NCBI RefSeq assembly: GCF_001682865.1
Contig: NZ_MAQX01000022.1
Location: 855,639 to 919,638 of the forward strand
Length of the DNA stretch: 64,000 bases
Source of the DNA: Bacillus sp. FJAT-26390
GTDB taxonomy: Bacteria; Bacillota; Bacilli; Paenibacillales; Paenibacillaceae
Direction of reading: 5' to 3'
A model generated the notes under the pieces. It was not told the DNA's origin and ran no database searches. It saw only the letters and a program-made list of their open reading frames with translations. The position numbers and the translations under genes are program-made. Positions 1 through 9,286 of the stretch are shown piece after piece. Positions within the stretch are counted from its first letter, which is position 1; the number at the start of each line of letters is the position of its first letter.

Positions 1-24
1 CATACCCACTTTAAGCTTCTTCAT
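1..24 (-). CDS. Start of a second Gfo/Idh/MocA-like oxidoreductase (cut by window edge)
   Basis: Only the first eight codons are in the window, reading MKKLKVGM from an ATG on the minus strand. A GGAGG ribosome site lies 7-8 bases before it. The lysine-rich beginning running into a hydrophobic strand and glycine is typical of NAD-binding Gfo/Idh/MocA dehydrogenases. The gene follows the complete oxidoreductase at 45-1019 by only 20 bases on the same strand, so the two are probably co-transcribed. The family call rests on eight residues and on context. Confidence 0.45.
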
Positions 25-44
25 CTTGTATTCCTCCCTCACGA

Positions 45-1019
45 TTAGAGTTGAACGGGTTTGCCGGTACGCGCGCTCTCAAGCGCGGCATAGGCTATTT
101 CAAGCGCTTTATAGGCATCCTTCGCCGTTACGATTGCTTCTGATCCGTCCCGAATGCAGCGGATAAAATGCTCGATCTCAAGCTCATAAGGGCTCTTGAA
201 TGCAGGGCTCTCTGGGATGGCTACGGTTGGGGCTGACGTTCCATTAGCGTGCTTGTGGATTTGAAGCGAGCTGCTCTTTAAGCTGTTCGCCATGACAACG
301 CCGGCATTACCGGCAATTTCCGCCTTCGTATGAAAGGGTCCGGGAAAGCCCCAATTCGCTTCGACGTTTGCAATGGCGCCACTTTCGAATTGCAGCGTTA
401 CTAGCGCGTATTCCAGCTGCTCATTTTGCGATAACATGGCGTATACCGTTTTGACTTCTCCTAGCGTCCATCTCAGGAAATCCAGATCGTGGATCATCAA
501 ATCGACGATTACGCCGCCGCTTCTTGCACGGTCTTTGTACCAAGGCTTGGCATCGCCCGGATGGGAGCCAGCTCGGCTGGCATGGGCAACGCAAGCTCGG
601 CCAATTGCTCCGCTGTCCAGCGATTGCTTCAAGCTCACATATTCCGGGAAAAATCGGACCACATGTCCGATGAACAAGCGGACACCGTTATTCTCGCAGC
701 ATTTCATCATCTCGTCTGCATCTTCGAGCGAGAGGGCCATCGGCTTCTCGCAAATGACATGTTTTCTTGCCTTTGCAGCTAAGAGAGTATATTCTTTGTG
801 TAAATAACTAGGCAGCGTAATGCTGATTACATCGAATTCAGCATTTGCCAGCATCTGCTCGAAGGAATAAAAGGCAGGAGCGCCTGTTTGCTCGGACAGC
901 TTGTCGGCTTGATCCATCTGCAGGTCGCATACACCGGTTAATTCAACGCCTACCAGCTTTGTGTAAGCGTCTGCATGGACATGTCCTAGACCGCCGCATC
1001 CTAATACAACAACTTTCAT
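45..1019 (-). CDS. Gfo/Idh/MocA family NAD(P)-dependent oxidoreductase
   Basis: A 324-residue cytoplasmic dehydrogenase of the size usual for the family. The N-terminal Rossmann fold shows the dinucleotide loop GCGGLGHVHA (residues 7-16), and the family's EKP motif is at residues 91-93, where the lysine normally takes part in catalysis. Members oxidise or reduce hydroxyl groups of sugars and inositols; the substrate cannot be read from sequence. The ATG at 1019 has GGAGATGG just upstream. A second oxidoreductase starts 20 bases downstream on the same strand. The AraC regulator at 1150 is divergent across a 130-base gap, making it the likely local regulator. Confidence 0.9.
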   Translation of the reverse strand: MKVVVLGCGGLGHVHADAYTKLVGVELTGVCDLQMDQADKLSEQTGAPAFYSFEQMLANAEFDVISITLPSYLHKEYTLLAAKARKHVICEKPMALSLEDADEMMKCCENNGVRLFIGHVVRFFPEYVSLKQSLDSGAIGRACVAHASRAGSHPGDAKPWYKDRARSGGVIVDLMIHDLDFLRWTLGEVKTVYAMLSQNEQLEYALVTLQFESGAIANVEANWGFPGPFHTKAEIAGNAGVVMANSLKSSSLQIHKHANGTSAPTVAIPESPAFKSPYELEIEHFIRCIRDGSEAIVTAKDAYKALEIAYAALESARTGKPVQL

Positions 1020-1149
1020 GATCCATCTCCTTGTATCGTTGATAGGTTATCTGCTCTAAATGATACACAGCAGGTGGAAGGATCGTATATGCGAATTTTC
1101 ATTCAATTTGTATCCATATTCAATCTATTAATTTGGCGGAGGAGACTAT

Positions 1150-2031
1150 ATGGACAGCTTTCAAGAGCCCATTCACTATCAGAATCCACAGCTTTGCATT
1201 AAGGTTTGGAAGTTTACCCATTCGGGAAATGAACATTTTGGCTACCAGCCTTGGCATTATCATAAGGAAATAGAGTTCATCCTCGTGCTCGAAGGCGTTC
1301 ATGAAATGCATACGCCAACGGCAGCCTACAAGCTGCATCCGGGGGACGTGATGGTAATCGGCTCCTCCCAGCTCCATAAATCACGGGTGCACCCCGGGAA
1401 ACATGTAACCTATATCGTGCTCCACGTCGATCTGGAGCCGTATTTTGATCCGGCGATGATGCATTATACGCGGCATTTCATGGAGATTATGAACCCGCTG
1501 GACGATCTGAACTACCTATTCAGCAAGTATCCCCATGTGCAGGAAGAGGTAGGCGCTATTTTGCTTCATATCCATGAGGAAGTGATGCACAAAAAGAAAG
1601 GCTACGAGATCGCCGTCAGTATGCATATTAAACATCTTCTTCTAGTGCTGCTGCGCAATGACGATCTGCTGCTGCTGTCCGCGCATGAGTATGTGGATGC
1701 GGATTTCTTGCGCCCCGTTATGGCCTATGTCGAGAACAATCTTGGCGAGAAAATTGAAATGGCGGAGGTTAGCCGGTTAGCAGGGATGAGCTATGTATAC
1801 TTTTCAAAATATTTCAAGAAAAAAATGGGGCTTTCATTTACGGAGTTTGTTAACCGCAAGCGGATATTAAAAGCTAAACGAATGCTAGTGACCGACAACA
1901 AAAGCATTACGAGCATCGCAGCGGCGGTAGGAATGGAAAATATGGCTCATTTCTATGAGTTGTTCAAACGGTTTAACCATTGCACGCCAAAGCAATTTAA
2001 AGAGAATATGAAAGTAAAAGAACGGAAATAA
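1150..2031 (+). CDS. AraC family transcriptional regulator with N-terminal cupin
   Basis: A 293-residue regulator. Residues about 20-150 look like a cupin sugar-sensing domain, with histidines in HYHKEIEFILVLEG and the phrase HPGDVMVIG. Residues about 190-290 hold two helix-turn-helix units of the AraC/XylS type, ending in the usual FKRFNHCTPKQFKE-like signature. GGAGGAG precedes the ATG. It is transcribed away from the oxidoreductase genes at 1-1019 and probably controls them in response to a sugar. A terminator follows at its stop codon. Confidence 0.9.
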   Translation: MDSFQEPIHYQNPQLCIKVWKFTHSGNEHFGYQPWHYHKEIEFILVLEGVHEMHTPTAAYKLHPGDVMVIGSSQLHKSRVHPGKHVTYIVLHVDLEPYFDPAMMHYTRHFMEIMNPLDDLNYLFSKYPHVQEEVGAILLHIHEEVMHKKKGYEIAVSMHIKHLLLVLLRNDDLLLLSAHEYVDADFLRPVMAYVENNLGEKIEMAEVSRLAGMSYVYFSKYFKKKMGLSFTEFVNRKRILKAKRMLVTDNKSITSIAAAVGMENMAHFYELFKRFNHCTPKQFKENMKVKERK

Positions 2032-2061
2032 ACCTTGATGGCTGCAAGGTTTATTTTTTTT
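2030..2061 (+). terminator. Rho-independent terminator after AraC gene
   Basis: An 8-bp stem, AAACCTTG (2030-2037) with CAAGGTTT (2045-2052), is followed by an uninterrupted T run from 2054. It overlaps the stop codon of the AraC gene and separates it from the GH81 gene. Confidence 0.85.
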
Positions 2062-2167
2062 GCGGCAACGTCCGAATGGAAGTGCCTCCGAAAATGTTTC
2101 GAAATTGCAGTCAATTCAAAGGAAGGAATAAGACTAAATAGCTAGTTTTATTCCGAATGGTTAGGAC

Positions 2168-2218
2168 TTTACAATTGAATGGGATTCGTTATAATAAAAT
2201 CAACGAAAGCGGTTTCGT
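2168..2218 (+). promoter_or_regulatory. Promoter with overlapping LacI-type operator for the GH81 gene
   Basis: TTTACA at 2168-2173 and TATAAT at 2190-2195, spaced 16 bases, make a good sigma-A promoter. The interrupted palindrome ACGAAAGCGGTTTCGT at 2203-2218 (six-base perfect arms, central CG) begins 8 bases after the -10 box, so it covers the expected transcription start. Its shape is that of a LacI-family operator. The 2032-2389 gap otherwise holds only the terminator and the site at 2279. Confidence 0.65.
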
Positions 2219-2278
2219 AAATAGACTTATACATGGAGAAGACGAATAAGAATCGATGAATATTTTTTTCAAGCCAAA

Positions 2279-2292
2279 TGTAAGCGTTTTAT
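2279..2292 (+). promoter_or_regulatory. cre-like site upstream of GH81
   Basis: TGTAAGCGTTTTAT matches the catabolite-responsive element consensus TGWAARCGYTWNCW at 13 of 14 positions. It lies in the 5' leader, about 100 bases before the start codon. The same sequence with one change occurs inverted at 5706-5719. CcpA or another LacI-family protein is the expected binder. Confidence 0.5.
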
Positions 2293-2389
2293 TTCTACTC
2301 AAGCCGCTGTCGTGATGATCGTGTCAAGAAGGGAGAGGATAATCGAATAAGTGCTGCCCCTACATTCAAATTTTAAGGAGGGTATTTCA

Positions 2390-5233
2390 TTGAAATTTTC
2401 GCTGCGTTTATGTTTAGTTGTTTTTGTCCTATTCAGTATGCTTCCTTCAGTCGGCTTTTCGTTCTCGGGCGAGGTGCCGCTCGGCTCTGGCAGCTATTCA
2501 ACCGTACTGCCGCCTGGCGCAGCGGACGTGCAATCGCAAATATACAAGACGGCTAACGTGACGGGAAAAATGCCCACGAACGACTGGTGGAGCAGCTTGG
2601 CATGGACACCATACTCAAACGGACAGTATCCACACCCGCTTGCGATGAAGCATCAAAGCGACGGCATGCGGATATTTAATCCGAGCGACCGCATTACAGC
2701 AAATACAGCCTGTATTTGTGGATGGATGAATGATATTCATGACTTCACCATAGGAAATAGCGGCTCGGCTACGTTTCCCGATGCCAAAGTGGACAACTTC
2801 AGCGACTGGTTCGTAAGCGCGCTTTATCAAAACGGCGGCAGCTCGATCAAAGCCAGCTACGGACACGGTTCACCATATGTGTACTTTACCTACACGGGCG
2901 GCAATCCGGTGCTTAAGTTTTATACGCCTCCGACCGTATGGTCAGGCAATGCAAACTCTGCGGTGCTTGGCGTTACCATCGAAGGCGCGCATTATGCTTT
3001 GTTCGGCCCAACAGGAAGCACGTGGTCGGGCATTGGAACAAACAACCTTACCAACAATCTGAACGGTAAAAATTATTTTTCGATAGCGGCACTCCCCGAT
3101 CATTCACCTGCAACGCTCACGAAGTTCCAGCAGTACGCCTACTCTCACGTAACCGACACAAAAATGAATTATGCCTATAACTCTTCTAACAGCAACGTCA
3201 CAACCACCTATACATACACGACCACTGCAAAAGAAGGCTCGCAGACAGGCACGATCTTTGCGCTCTATCCGCATCAATGGAAAAACACGTCCCAATCTCT
3301 TTTATCCTACACGTATAACTCTGTCCGCGGCGCGATGAAGACAGCTGAGGGAACCTCATTTACAACGACGATGAAGTTTACGGGCGTACTTCCGGCGCTC
3401 CCTGACAAAGGCACCTATAACAAAACGACGCTTGGCGGATTTATAAACGAGGAAGAGGCACTGACCTATACAGGCGGAAACGATACGTACTGGCTAGGGA
3501 AGCGGCTTGGAAAGCTCGCGACCTTGGCGCCGATCGCAGACCAGGTCGGCGATGCGACGGCTTCGGCTCAATTCCGCAATGAAATCAAATCCCGCCTGCA
3601 GAACTATTTGAAGGCTAGCGACAGCAGCGGCAACTTAAAGAGCAGCAACTTATTTTATTACAACAGCAACTGGGGATCGCTGATTGGTTATCCGGCGAGC
3701 TTCGGCAGCGATTCCGAACTGAATGACCATCATTTCCACTACGGCTATTATATTAAAGCGGCCGCTGAAATCGCGCGCACCGACAAGACATGGGCGGCAA
3801 GCTGGGGTCCGATGGTTGAATTGTTAATCCGCGATATGGCAAGCTGGGACCGCAACGATCCGATGTTCCCGTATTTGCGCAACTTTGACCCGTATGCAGG
3901 CCATTCCTGGGCGGCGGGCCACGCGAAATTTGATGACGGCAACAACAATGAATCCTCCTCCGAGGCAATGAACGCTTGGACCGGGTTAATTCTATGGGGA
4001 GAAGCTACAGGCAATACGACAATCCGTGATCTTGGCATTTATCTGTACACGACCGAAATGAACGCGATTAACGATTATTGGTTTGATGTGCAGGATAATA
4101 CGCATCCGGCCGGCTACACGCCATCTGTCGTTACGATGGTCTGGGGCGGAAAAGGAGCGAATGGCACTTGGTTTACCGCGAATCCAGAGCAGGTGCACGG
4201 CATTAACTGGCTGCCGATTACGGCAGGCTCGTTGTACTTAACCCATTACCCGAATTATGCGAATAAAAACTATGCCGCTCTGGTCAGTGAGAACGGGGGC
4301 ACCAATTGGGATGCTTGGCGGGATTTAGTATGGATGTACCGAGCTATTTCGAATCCGGCGGATGCCAAAAATCAATTCAACGCTGGCATAGGCTCCATGG
4401 CAACCGGTGCTGCGGAGAGCGAGGGCGGTCCAGAGACGGGCAACTCCAAAGCGAATGCGTACCATTGGATTTATAATCTGGATGCGATGGGGAACGCCGA
4501 TCCTTCCGTGACGGCAAACTCGCCTACCGCTGCTGTATTTAACAAAAACGGCGTCAAAACCTATGTCGCCTACAACTTCACGAACGCGGCGAAAACAGTA
4601 ACCTTCTCCGATGGAACTACGGTTTCAGTGCCTGCAAACAGCTTTAACACCGGCAACGGCGGCGGTGGCGGCGGTGGCGATACTAGCGCACCTAGCACGC
4701 CGGTTAATTTAATCTCTACAGGCAAAACAGCCTCAAGCGTCTCGCTCTCTTGGAGTGCATCAACCGATAACGTTGGCGTGACGGGTTATGTTATCCAATA
4801 TGCGGGAGGGACGCTGAACGCGCCCGGCACTTCGGCAACCGTTAGCGGACTCAGCGCGAATACGGCATACGCCTTTACCGTCAAGGCGGTTGATGCCGCG
4901 GGCAATCAGTCCGGCGCGAGCAGCGCGGTAACGGTTACGACGGACGCAGCAGGCGGAGGAGGCGTGACGACGCCGGACTACACGGCTGGCGTTGCGAAAC
5001 TGAACGTTTCGCAAGCGAAGATTGCCTTCACGCCAACAACCAACGCGTTATATGTGGATGTGCATTATTTGGTTAACGGGGCTAATCAGCAAAACGTGCG
5101 GATGATAAAAAACGGTCCGGCTTGGGAGCATACGGTTGACAGTCTCACTGCTGGCCAAGCGGTAAGCTATTGGTTCACTTATGAAAAATCAGGACCGCAG
5201 TATGATTCACCAACTTACACCTACACACATTAA
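2390..5233 (+). CDS. Secreted GH81 endo-beta-1,3-glucanase with FN3 and CBM56-like modules
   Basis: Predicted to cut beta-1,3-glucans (fungal wall, callose, curdlan) outside the cell. I choose the TTG at 2390 because AAGGAGGG lies at its ideal distance; a GTG 13 codons upstream has no such site. This gives 947 residues starting MKFSLRLCLVV, a signal peptide. The catalytic domain (about 35-740) has the GH81 pattern: D446-H447 in LNDHHFHYGY, and E521/E525 in NNNESSSEAMN. After a poly-glycine linker near 760 come a fibronectin III domain (about 765-850) and a C-terminal domain (about 862-947) resembling beta-1,3-glucan-binding CBM56. It stands alone in its transcript behind its own promoter and operators. 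Confidence 0.92.
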   Translation: MKFSLRLCLVVFVLFSMLPSVGFSFSGEVPLGSGSYSTVLPPGAADVQSQIYKTANVTGKMPTNDWWSSLAWTPYSNGQYPHPLAMKHQSDGMRIFNPSDRITANTACICGWMNDIHDFTIGNSGSATFPDAKVDNFSDWFVSALYQNGGSSIKASYGHGSPYVYFTYTGGNPVLKFYTPPTVWSGNANSAVLGVTIEGAHYALFGPTGSTWSGIGTNNLTNNLNGKNYFSIAALPDHSPATLTKFQQYAYSHVTDTKMNYAYNSSNSNVTTTYTYTTTAKEGSQTGTIFALYPHQWKNTSQSLLSYTYNSVRGAMKTAEGTSFTTTMKFTGVLPALPDKGTYNKTTLGGFINEEEALTYTGGNDTYWLGKRLGKLATLAPIADQVGDATASAQFRNEIKSRLQNYLKASDSSGNLKSSNLFYYNSNWGSLIGYPASFGSDSELNDHHFHYGYYIKAAAEIARTDKTWAASWGPMVELLIRDMASWDRNDPMFPYLRNFDPYAGHSWAAGHAKFDDGNNNESSSEAMNAWTGLILWGEATGNTTIRDLGIYLYTTEMNAINDYWFDVQDNTHPAGYTPSVVTMVWGGKGANGTWFTANPEQVHGINWLPITAGSLYLTHYPNYANKNYAALVSENGGTNWDAWRDLVWMYRAISNPADAKNQFNAGIGSMATGAAESEGGPETGNSKANAYHWIYNLDAMGNADPSVTANSPTAAVFNKNGVKTYVAYNFTNAAKTVTFSDGTTVSVPANSFNTGNGGGGGGGDTSAPSTPVNLISTGKTASSVSLSWSASTDNVGVTGYVIQYAGGTLNAPGTSATVSGLSANTAYAFTVKAVDAAGNQSGASSAVTVTTDAAGGGGVTTPDYTAGVAKLNVSQAKIAFTPTTNALYVDVHYLVNGANQQNVRMIKNGPAWEHTVDSLTAGQAVSYWFTYEKSGPQYDSPTYTYTH

Positions 5234-5290
5234 AAGCTGAAAAATTTTGAGTAAAATGCTGTAATCGCGCCCTCATGCTTTACTGAAATA

Positions 5291-5476
5291 ACTGGAAAAT
5301 CTCCTGCTAATCATTCGAAGAGAAGGGGGAAACGTGCATTTAGCTGGAAAATCTCCCGTTAAAAGAGGCGATTCCCCTCCAAATCGGACAAAATGAAAGG
5401 ATTAACGGGAGAAAATCCATCTAACTTCTATTTTTACCCCGAATTGCTACAAATAACGGGAGCTTTTCCCGTTAAT
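5291..5476. repeat. Intergenic repeated motif around (T)CTCCCGTTAA
   Basis: Four related elements lie in the gap after the GH81 gene: CTGGAAAATCTCCTGCTAA (from 5292), CTGGAAAATCTCCCGTTAA (5344-5362), an inverted TTAACGGGAGAAAATCC (from 5402), and a self-complementary AACGGGAGCTTTTCCCGTT near 5455-5473 with 7-bp arms. They do not code and are irregularly spaced, so this is not a CRISPR array. It resembles a dispersed intergenic repeat. The rest of 5234-5749 holds a terminator and a cre-like site. Confidence 0.55.
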
Positions 5477-5488
5477 GATGAACAAGCT

Positions 5489-5521
5489 GCAGCTTCTCCT
5501 TCGGAGAGGCTGCTTTTTTTT
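5489..5521 (+). terminator. Rho-independent terminator in the GH81-importer gap
   Basis: GCAGCTTCTCC (5489-5499) pairs with GGAGAGGCTGC (5503-5513), with one G-T pair, around a three-base loop, followed by eight T. It closes the transcript of the GH81 gene. Confidence 0.8.
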
Positions 5522-5705
5522 ATGATCGTAAGCGAAGCTGTTTATTTGGGGCGTGCCTGTACAATTAGCTGGAAAAAGGCGAATAAACGTAATAAATTTA
5601 TATCTTCTTATAAAAATGAAGCTTGAAATCATAAATATTTTAACCTTTCTGCGGAATGAGATATTTTCAAATGCGGACTCTAAGCCCTATGATCGTGATG
5701 TAAAT

Positions 5706-5719
5706 ATGAAACGCTTACA
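5706..5719 (-). promoter_or_regulatory. cre-like site upstream of sugar importer operon
   Basis: On the minus strand this reads TGTAAGCGTTTCAT, one base different from the site at 2279-2292 and 13 of 14 against the cre consensus. It lies about 30 bases before the TTG start of the first permease, a position where a bound repressor would block transcription. I could not identify a convincing -35/-10 pair next to it. Confidence 0.5.
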
Positions 5720-5749
5720 TTCGAGGGAGACACGGAAAGGAGTAATCGA

Positions 5750-6715
5750 TTGAGTCAGGTAACATTAACAACTAGCAAGGATTATCAAACGCGCAAATCA
5801 AGAAGAGGCTTTTTTCATGAGCTGTGGAAAAACGGTTGGTACTATATGATGGCTCTGCCCGGCATATTGTTTTTTTTAACGTTCAGCTATATGCCGCTGC
5901 CAGGGTTAATCATTGCATTTAAAGATTACAACTTTCTCGAAGGCATGTTCGGCAGCAGCTGGGTCGGGCTCGATAACTTCAAGTTTTTCTTCAACGGGGA
6001 GTACGCATGGCGAACAACGTTCAACACGCTGTTTATCAATGCAAACTACATTGTTTTCGGGACGTTTTTTGCCGTTGCCTTTGCCTTGCTATTAAATGAA
6101 CTAAGAAACGGCTTGCTTAAGCGGCTGTACCAAAGCCTTATGTTTTTGCCCTTTTTCTTCTCCGCAATTGTAGTGGGGAACTTCGTTTACTTAGTCTTCA
6201 GCACCAAATACGGCATCGCAAATCAGCTGCTTGAGGCGCTGAACCGGACATCAGTCGATTGGTATTCGAGCGCGCAGTACTGGGTTTCGATATTAGTCGG
6301 CGTATTTATTTGGAAAAATACCGGTTATGCCGTGGTCATGTATTTGGCTACGATCGTTGGCATCGACCATGAGCTGTACGAGGCAGCGGCTCTTGACGGC
6401 GCAGGGAGATGGCATAAAATCCGCTATATTACGCTGCCGTTATTAGTGCCGACCATTATTATTCTTACGCTGCTGTCGGTGGGCAAAATGTTTTATGGCG
6501 ATTTTCAAACGATTTACTCCATCGTCGGCGATAACGGGCTGCTCTTTGCAACCACGGATGTAATCGATACCTATGTGTTCAGAGCGGTTAAATCGGTAGG
6601 CGATATCAGCATGCCGGCTGCTGTGGGGCTTTATCAATCGGTATGCGGATTTATTACGGTTGCCGTCTGCAACTGGGCGGTAAAAAAATATAACGATGAC
6701 AGTTCATTGTTTTAG
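5750..6715 (+). CDS. ABC sugar importer permease, LplB-type
   Basis: A 321-residue inner-membrane permease with about six hydrophobic segments. The cytoplasmic EAA loop that docks the ATPase reads EAAALDGAGRWHKIRYITLP. The N-terminal part (PGILFFLTFSYMPLPGLIIAFKDY region) is characteristic of the LplB/YtcP-class carbohydrate permeases of Paenibacillus. It starts at TTG with AAAGGAG upstream. The second permease starts 14 bases later and the binding protein follows, forming one transport operon. No ATPase is encoded; these systems normally share an MsmK-type ATPase encoded elsewhere. Confidence 0.92.
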   Translation: MSQVTLTTSKDYQTRKSRRGFFHELWKNGWYYMMALPGILFFLTFSYMPLPGLIIAFKDYNFLEGMFGSSWVGLDNFKFFFNGEYAWRTTFNTLFINANYIVFGTFFAVAFALLLNELRNGLLKRLYQSLMFLPFFFSAIVVGNFVYLVFSTKYGIANQLLEALNRTSVDWYSSAQYWVSILVGVFIWKNTGYAVVMYLATIVGIDHELYEAAALDGAGRWHKIRYITLPLLVPTIIILTLLSVGKMFYGDFQTIYSIVGDNGLLFATTDVIDTYVFRAVKSVGDISMPAAVGLYQSVCGFITVAVCNWAVKKYNDDSSLF

Positions 6716-6729
6716 ATAGGGGTGGAGTA

Positions 6730-7602
6730 GTGAACAACCAAAGCGGAAGAGTAGCGCAAATGCTATTCCATATCATCATTTTCGCGTTTTGTATTTTTAC
6801 GACGATTCCATTTATTCTCACCATCATAGTATCGGTCACGAATGAGAATTCGATAGTCAAGCACGGCTATCGCTTCTTCCCGGAAGCGTTCTCGCTGGAT
6901 GCGTACCGGCTGATCTTCTCCAGCAGCGAGATCTACAATGCCTATACGATTTCCATCGTTGTAACGGTTTTAGGCACAGCGCTCAGCCTATTGATTACAG
7001 CACTGCTCGCTTACGCCATAGCGGTTCAAAAGGTGAAATATAGAAATGCGATCGCGCTGCTCGTCTTTATCCCGATGATTTTTAACGCGGGGCTTGTGCC
7101 ATGGTATATCTTCATTACGAAGTACTTGCATTTGAAGGACTCGATACTTGCTTTGATCCTGCCGATGCTGGTGAGCCCGTTTAACGTATTTTTGGTGCGA
7201 AACTATTTTAAATCATTGCCGCCGGCGCTTATCGAATCGGCAGAGATGGAGGGTGCGAGCCCGCCTTATATTTTCGCAAAAATCATCCTTCCTCTGTCAG
7301 CGCCTATTACGGCTACCATCGCTCTATTCTACGCTTTGGCGTATTGGAATGACTGGAATCTAGCGTTATGGCTAATTGATAGCCGTGAATTATATCCGCT
7401 CCAATTCATGCTGTTCAAAATTCAGTCGATGATTAACTACATGAGCTCCGGCGGCAATTTTGGCGTAGGCAGCAGTACGATGCCCTCGGATTCCGCCCAA
7501 ATGGCGATGGTGCTCGTTACGATCGGGCCAATTGTCCTTGTATATCCTTTTGTGCAGAAATATTTCATTAAAGGGATTATGATCGGAGCAGTGAAGGGTT
7601 AG
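6730..7602 (+). CDS. ABC sugar importer permease, YtcP/MalG-type
   Basis: A 290-residue partner permease with six predicted membrane helices and the EAA loop ESAEMEGASPPYIFAKIILP. It starts at GTG behind GGGGTGGAG. The C-terminus KYFIKGIMIGAVKG is the usual ending of this family. It would form a heterodimer with the product of 5750-6715 to import an oligosaccharide brought by the lipoprotein encoded next. Confidence 0.92.
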   Translation: MNNQSGRVAQMLFHIIIFAFCIFTTIPFILTIIVSVTNENSIVKHGYRFFPEAFSLDAYRLIFSSSEIYNAYTISIVVTVLGTALSLLITALLAYAIAVQKVKYRNAIALLVFIPMIFNAGLVPWYIFITKYLHLKDSILALILPMLVSPFNVFLVRNYFKSLPPALIESAEMEGASPPYIFAKIILPLSAPITATIALFYALAYWNDWNLALWLIDSRELYPLQFMLFKIQSMINYMSSGGNFGVGSSTMPSDSAQMAMVLVTIGPIVLVYPFVQKYFIKGIMIGAVKG

Positions 7603-7666
7603 GTTGTTTCCTAGCAATAGGTTCAGCATAAAGAGAAAAAACGAAAACAAATTGGGAGGTAGTCTT

Positions 7667-9238
7667 TTGAAAAAAGTACAGATTAGAGCAACGGGTGTCG
7701 TCTTGGTTCTCATTTTATTGTTCAGCATGCTTGCTGCATGCTCCAAAGAGGAGGGCGGCAATAAACAAACGAACGCGCCAAAAGGGGATACGGCAGAAGC
7801 TACGAATAAAGGGGAAGGCCAAGCGCCTGAAGCTTCAGCAGAAGCGCCAAAAGCAGGAGGCACCGTAAAAATCGTGCTGCCGGGCGATCAGCCGAAGGAT
7901 ATGGCGGGCGTTCAAAAGGCGATGGAGGCGAAGCTGCAAGCCGATGGGCTTAACATTAAGCTAGAGTTCACGTATTTCCCTTGGGACCAATATTCAAACA
8001 AGCTTAATCTGATCGCAGCATCCGGCGAGGACTATGATATGGCTTGGACGCATGTCAGCTGGTTGTCGCAAATTACGGCCAAAAATGTCATCATTCCGCT
8101 TAATGATCTACTGGATGAGCAGGGTCATCAACTGAAAGAGAGCGTACCTGCCGCCAGCTTCATGAGCGCTTCCATCGATAACAAAATCTATGGCATACCT
8201 ACGCTTGTTCCGACTGCAGAGAACAATAACTTCTTCGTTATCCGCGGTGATTTAAGAGAGAAATACAACTTGGCCCCAATCAAAAGCTTGGCTGATTTTG
8301 AGGCTTATCTGGATACGATTAAAAAGAATGAACCCGATATGGTGCCGATTGCCAATGATAACAACCGTGGGCTCTTCCGTGAATTCGGCGACGTCTACCT
8401 GCCTATTGGCGATAACGGCGCAGGCCCGGCGTACATTGACCCGGCAGATCCGAATCTAGAGGTCAAAAGCTTTTATGAGTCTGATATTTTCAGAAAAATA
8501 GTAGAAACGAAGCGGAAATGGTACTTGAATGGATGGATGCCGAAGGATGCGCAGGAAATTAAAGATTCCGAATCCGCTCTGAACAACGGCAAAATCGGCG
8601 CGACATGGTCGAATGTTCTTAAAACCTCAGAGCGTATAGACACGTTTAAGAAAACGCTTCCGGACGGAAAGCTGGAGGACGTATTTCTAAATCCGGAAAA
8701 ACCGAAATATGTTTTTGACGCTGCTGCGAATCTATTGTCTATTTTCTCAACCAGCAAAAACAGCGAAGGCGCTATGGCCTTCATTAACTGGTTCAGAAGC
8801 AACCAAGAAAACTATGATTTATTTTCCTACGGCGTCAAGGACGTGAACTATAAGCTGGATGGCGCTGCGGTTTCGGTTGACGGCATTGCGGAGAATTCGA
8901 CTTACAATCAAGTGTACTGGGCATGGGATGATATCAGGCTGAAGCATTTCAGCAAAAATGTGGATCCAAGCTACATCGAGAACTTGAAGGTATGGGATAA
9001 CGATTCTATCGTTGCGCCAACGCTTGGCTTCCGCTTTAACGCCGATCCGGTAAAATCGGAAATCGCTCAAATCGACGCGGTGGGGCAAGAGTATGTAGGT
9101 GCCGCTTACTCTGGATTCATCGAGTATGATAAGTTTTACCCTGAATTCCAGAGAAAGCTGAAGTCTGCGGGAATTGATAAAGTAATCGCCGAGGTGCAGA
9201 AGCAGCTTAACGATTTTATAGCAAACAAAGCGAAATAA
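7667..9238 (+). CDS. Sugar-binding lipoprotein of the ABC importer
   Basis: A 523-residue extracellular solute-binding protein. The TTG at 7667 is preferred: GGGAGGT lies six bases before it and it yields a proper lipoprotein signal, MKKVQIR then a hydrophobic stretch and the lipobox LAAC. A charged, alanine-rich linker follows, then a large two-lobe binding fold (for example FTYFPWDQYSNKLNLIAASG). It closes the importer operon begun at 5750. The adjacent GH2 enzyme suggests that the imported ligand is a galactoside-like oligosaccharide, but this is only context. Confidence 0.9.
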   Translation: MKKVQIRATGVVLVLILLFSMLAACSKEEGGNKQTNAPKGDTAEATNKGEGQAPEASAEAPKAGGTVKIVLPGDQPKDMAGVQKAMEAKLQADGLNIKLEFTYFPWDQYSNKLNLIAASGEDYDMAWTHVSWLSQITAKNVIIPLNDLLDEQGHQLKESVPAASFMSASIDNKIYGIPTLVPTAENNNFFVIRGDLREKYNLAPIKSLADFEAYLDTIKKNEPDMVPIANDNNRGLFREFGDVYLPIGDNGAGPAYIDPADPNLEVKSFYESDIFRKIVETKRKWYLNGWMPKDAQEIKDSESALNNGKIGATWSNVLKTSERIDTFKKTLPDGKLEDVFLNPEKPKYVFDAAANLLSIFSTSKNSEGAMAFINWFRSNQENYDLFSYGVKDVNYKLDGAAVSVDGIAENSTYNQVYWAWDDIRLKHFSKNVDPSYIENLKVWDNDSIVAPTLGFRFNADPVKSEIAQIDAVGQEYVGAAYSGFIEYDKFYPEFQRKLKSAGIDKVIAEVQKQLNDFIANKAK

Positions 9239-9286
9239 TCATGCAATCCATAGCTGTGACCTATTGATATAAAGGGGGGGAAACTC

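Noticed and set aside
7390..7863. Long reverse-strand frames under real genes (also 12782-13507, 33247-34071, 59224-60090)
   Set aside because: They lie opposite well-supported coding sequence, have no ribosome sites or recognisable domains, and are the usual by-product of the codon bias.
5750..9238. Importer operon without an ATPase, possibly broken
   Set aside because: Sugar importers of this class in Firmicutes normally use a shared ATPase encoded elsewhere; both permeases and the binding protein are intact. The same holds for 41991-45149.
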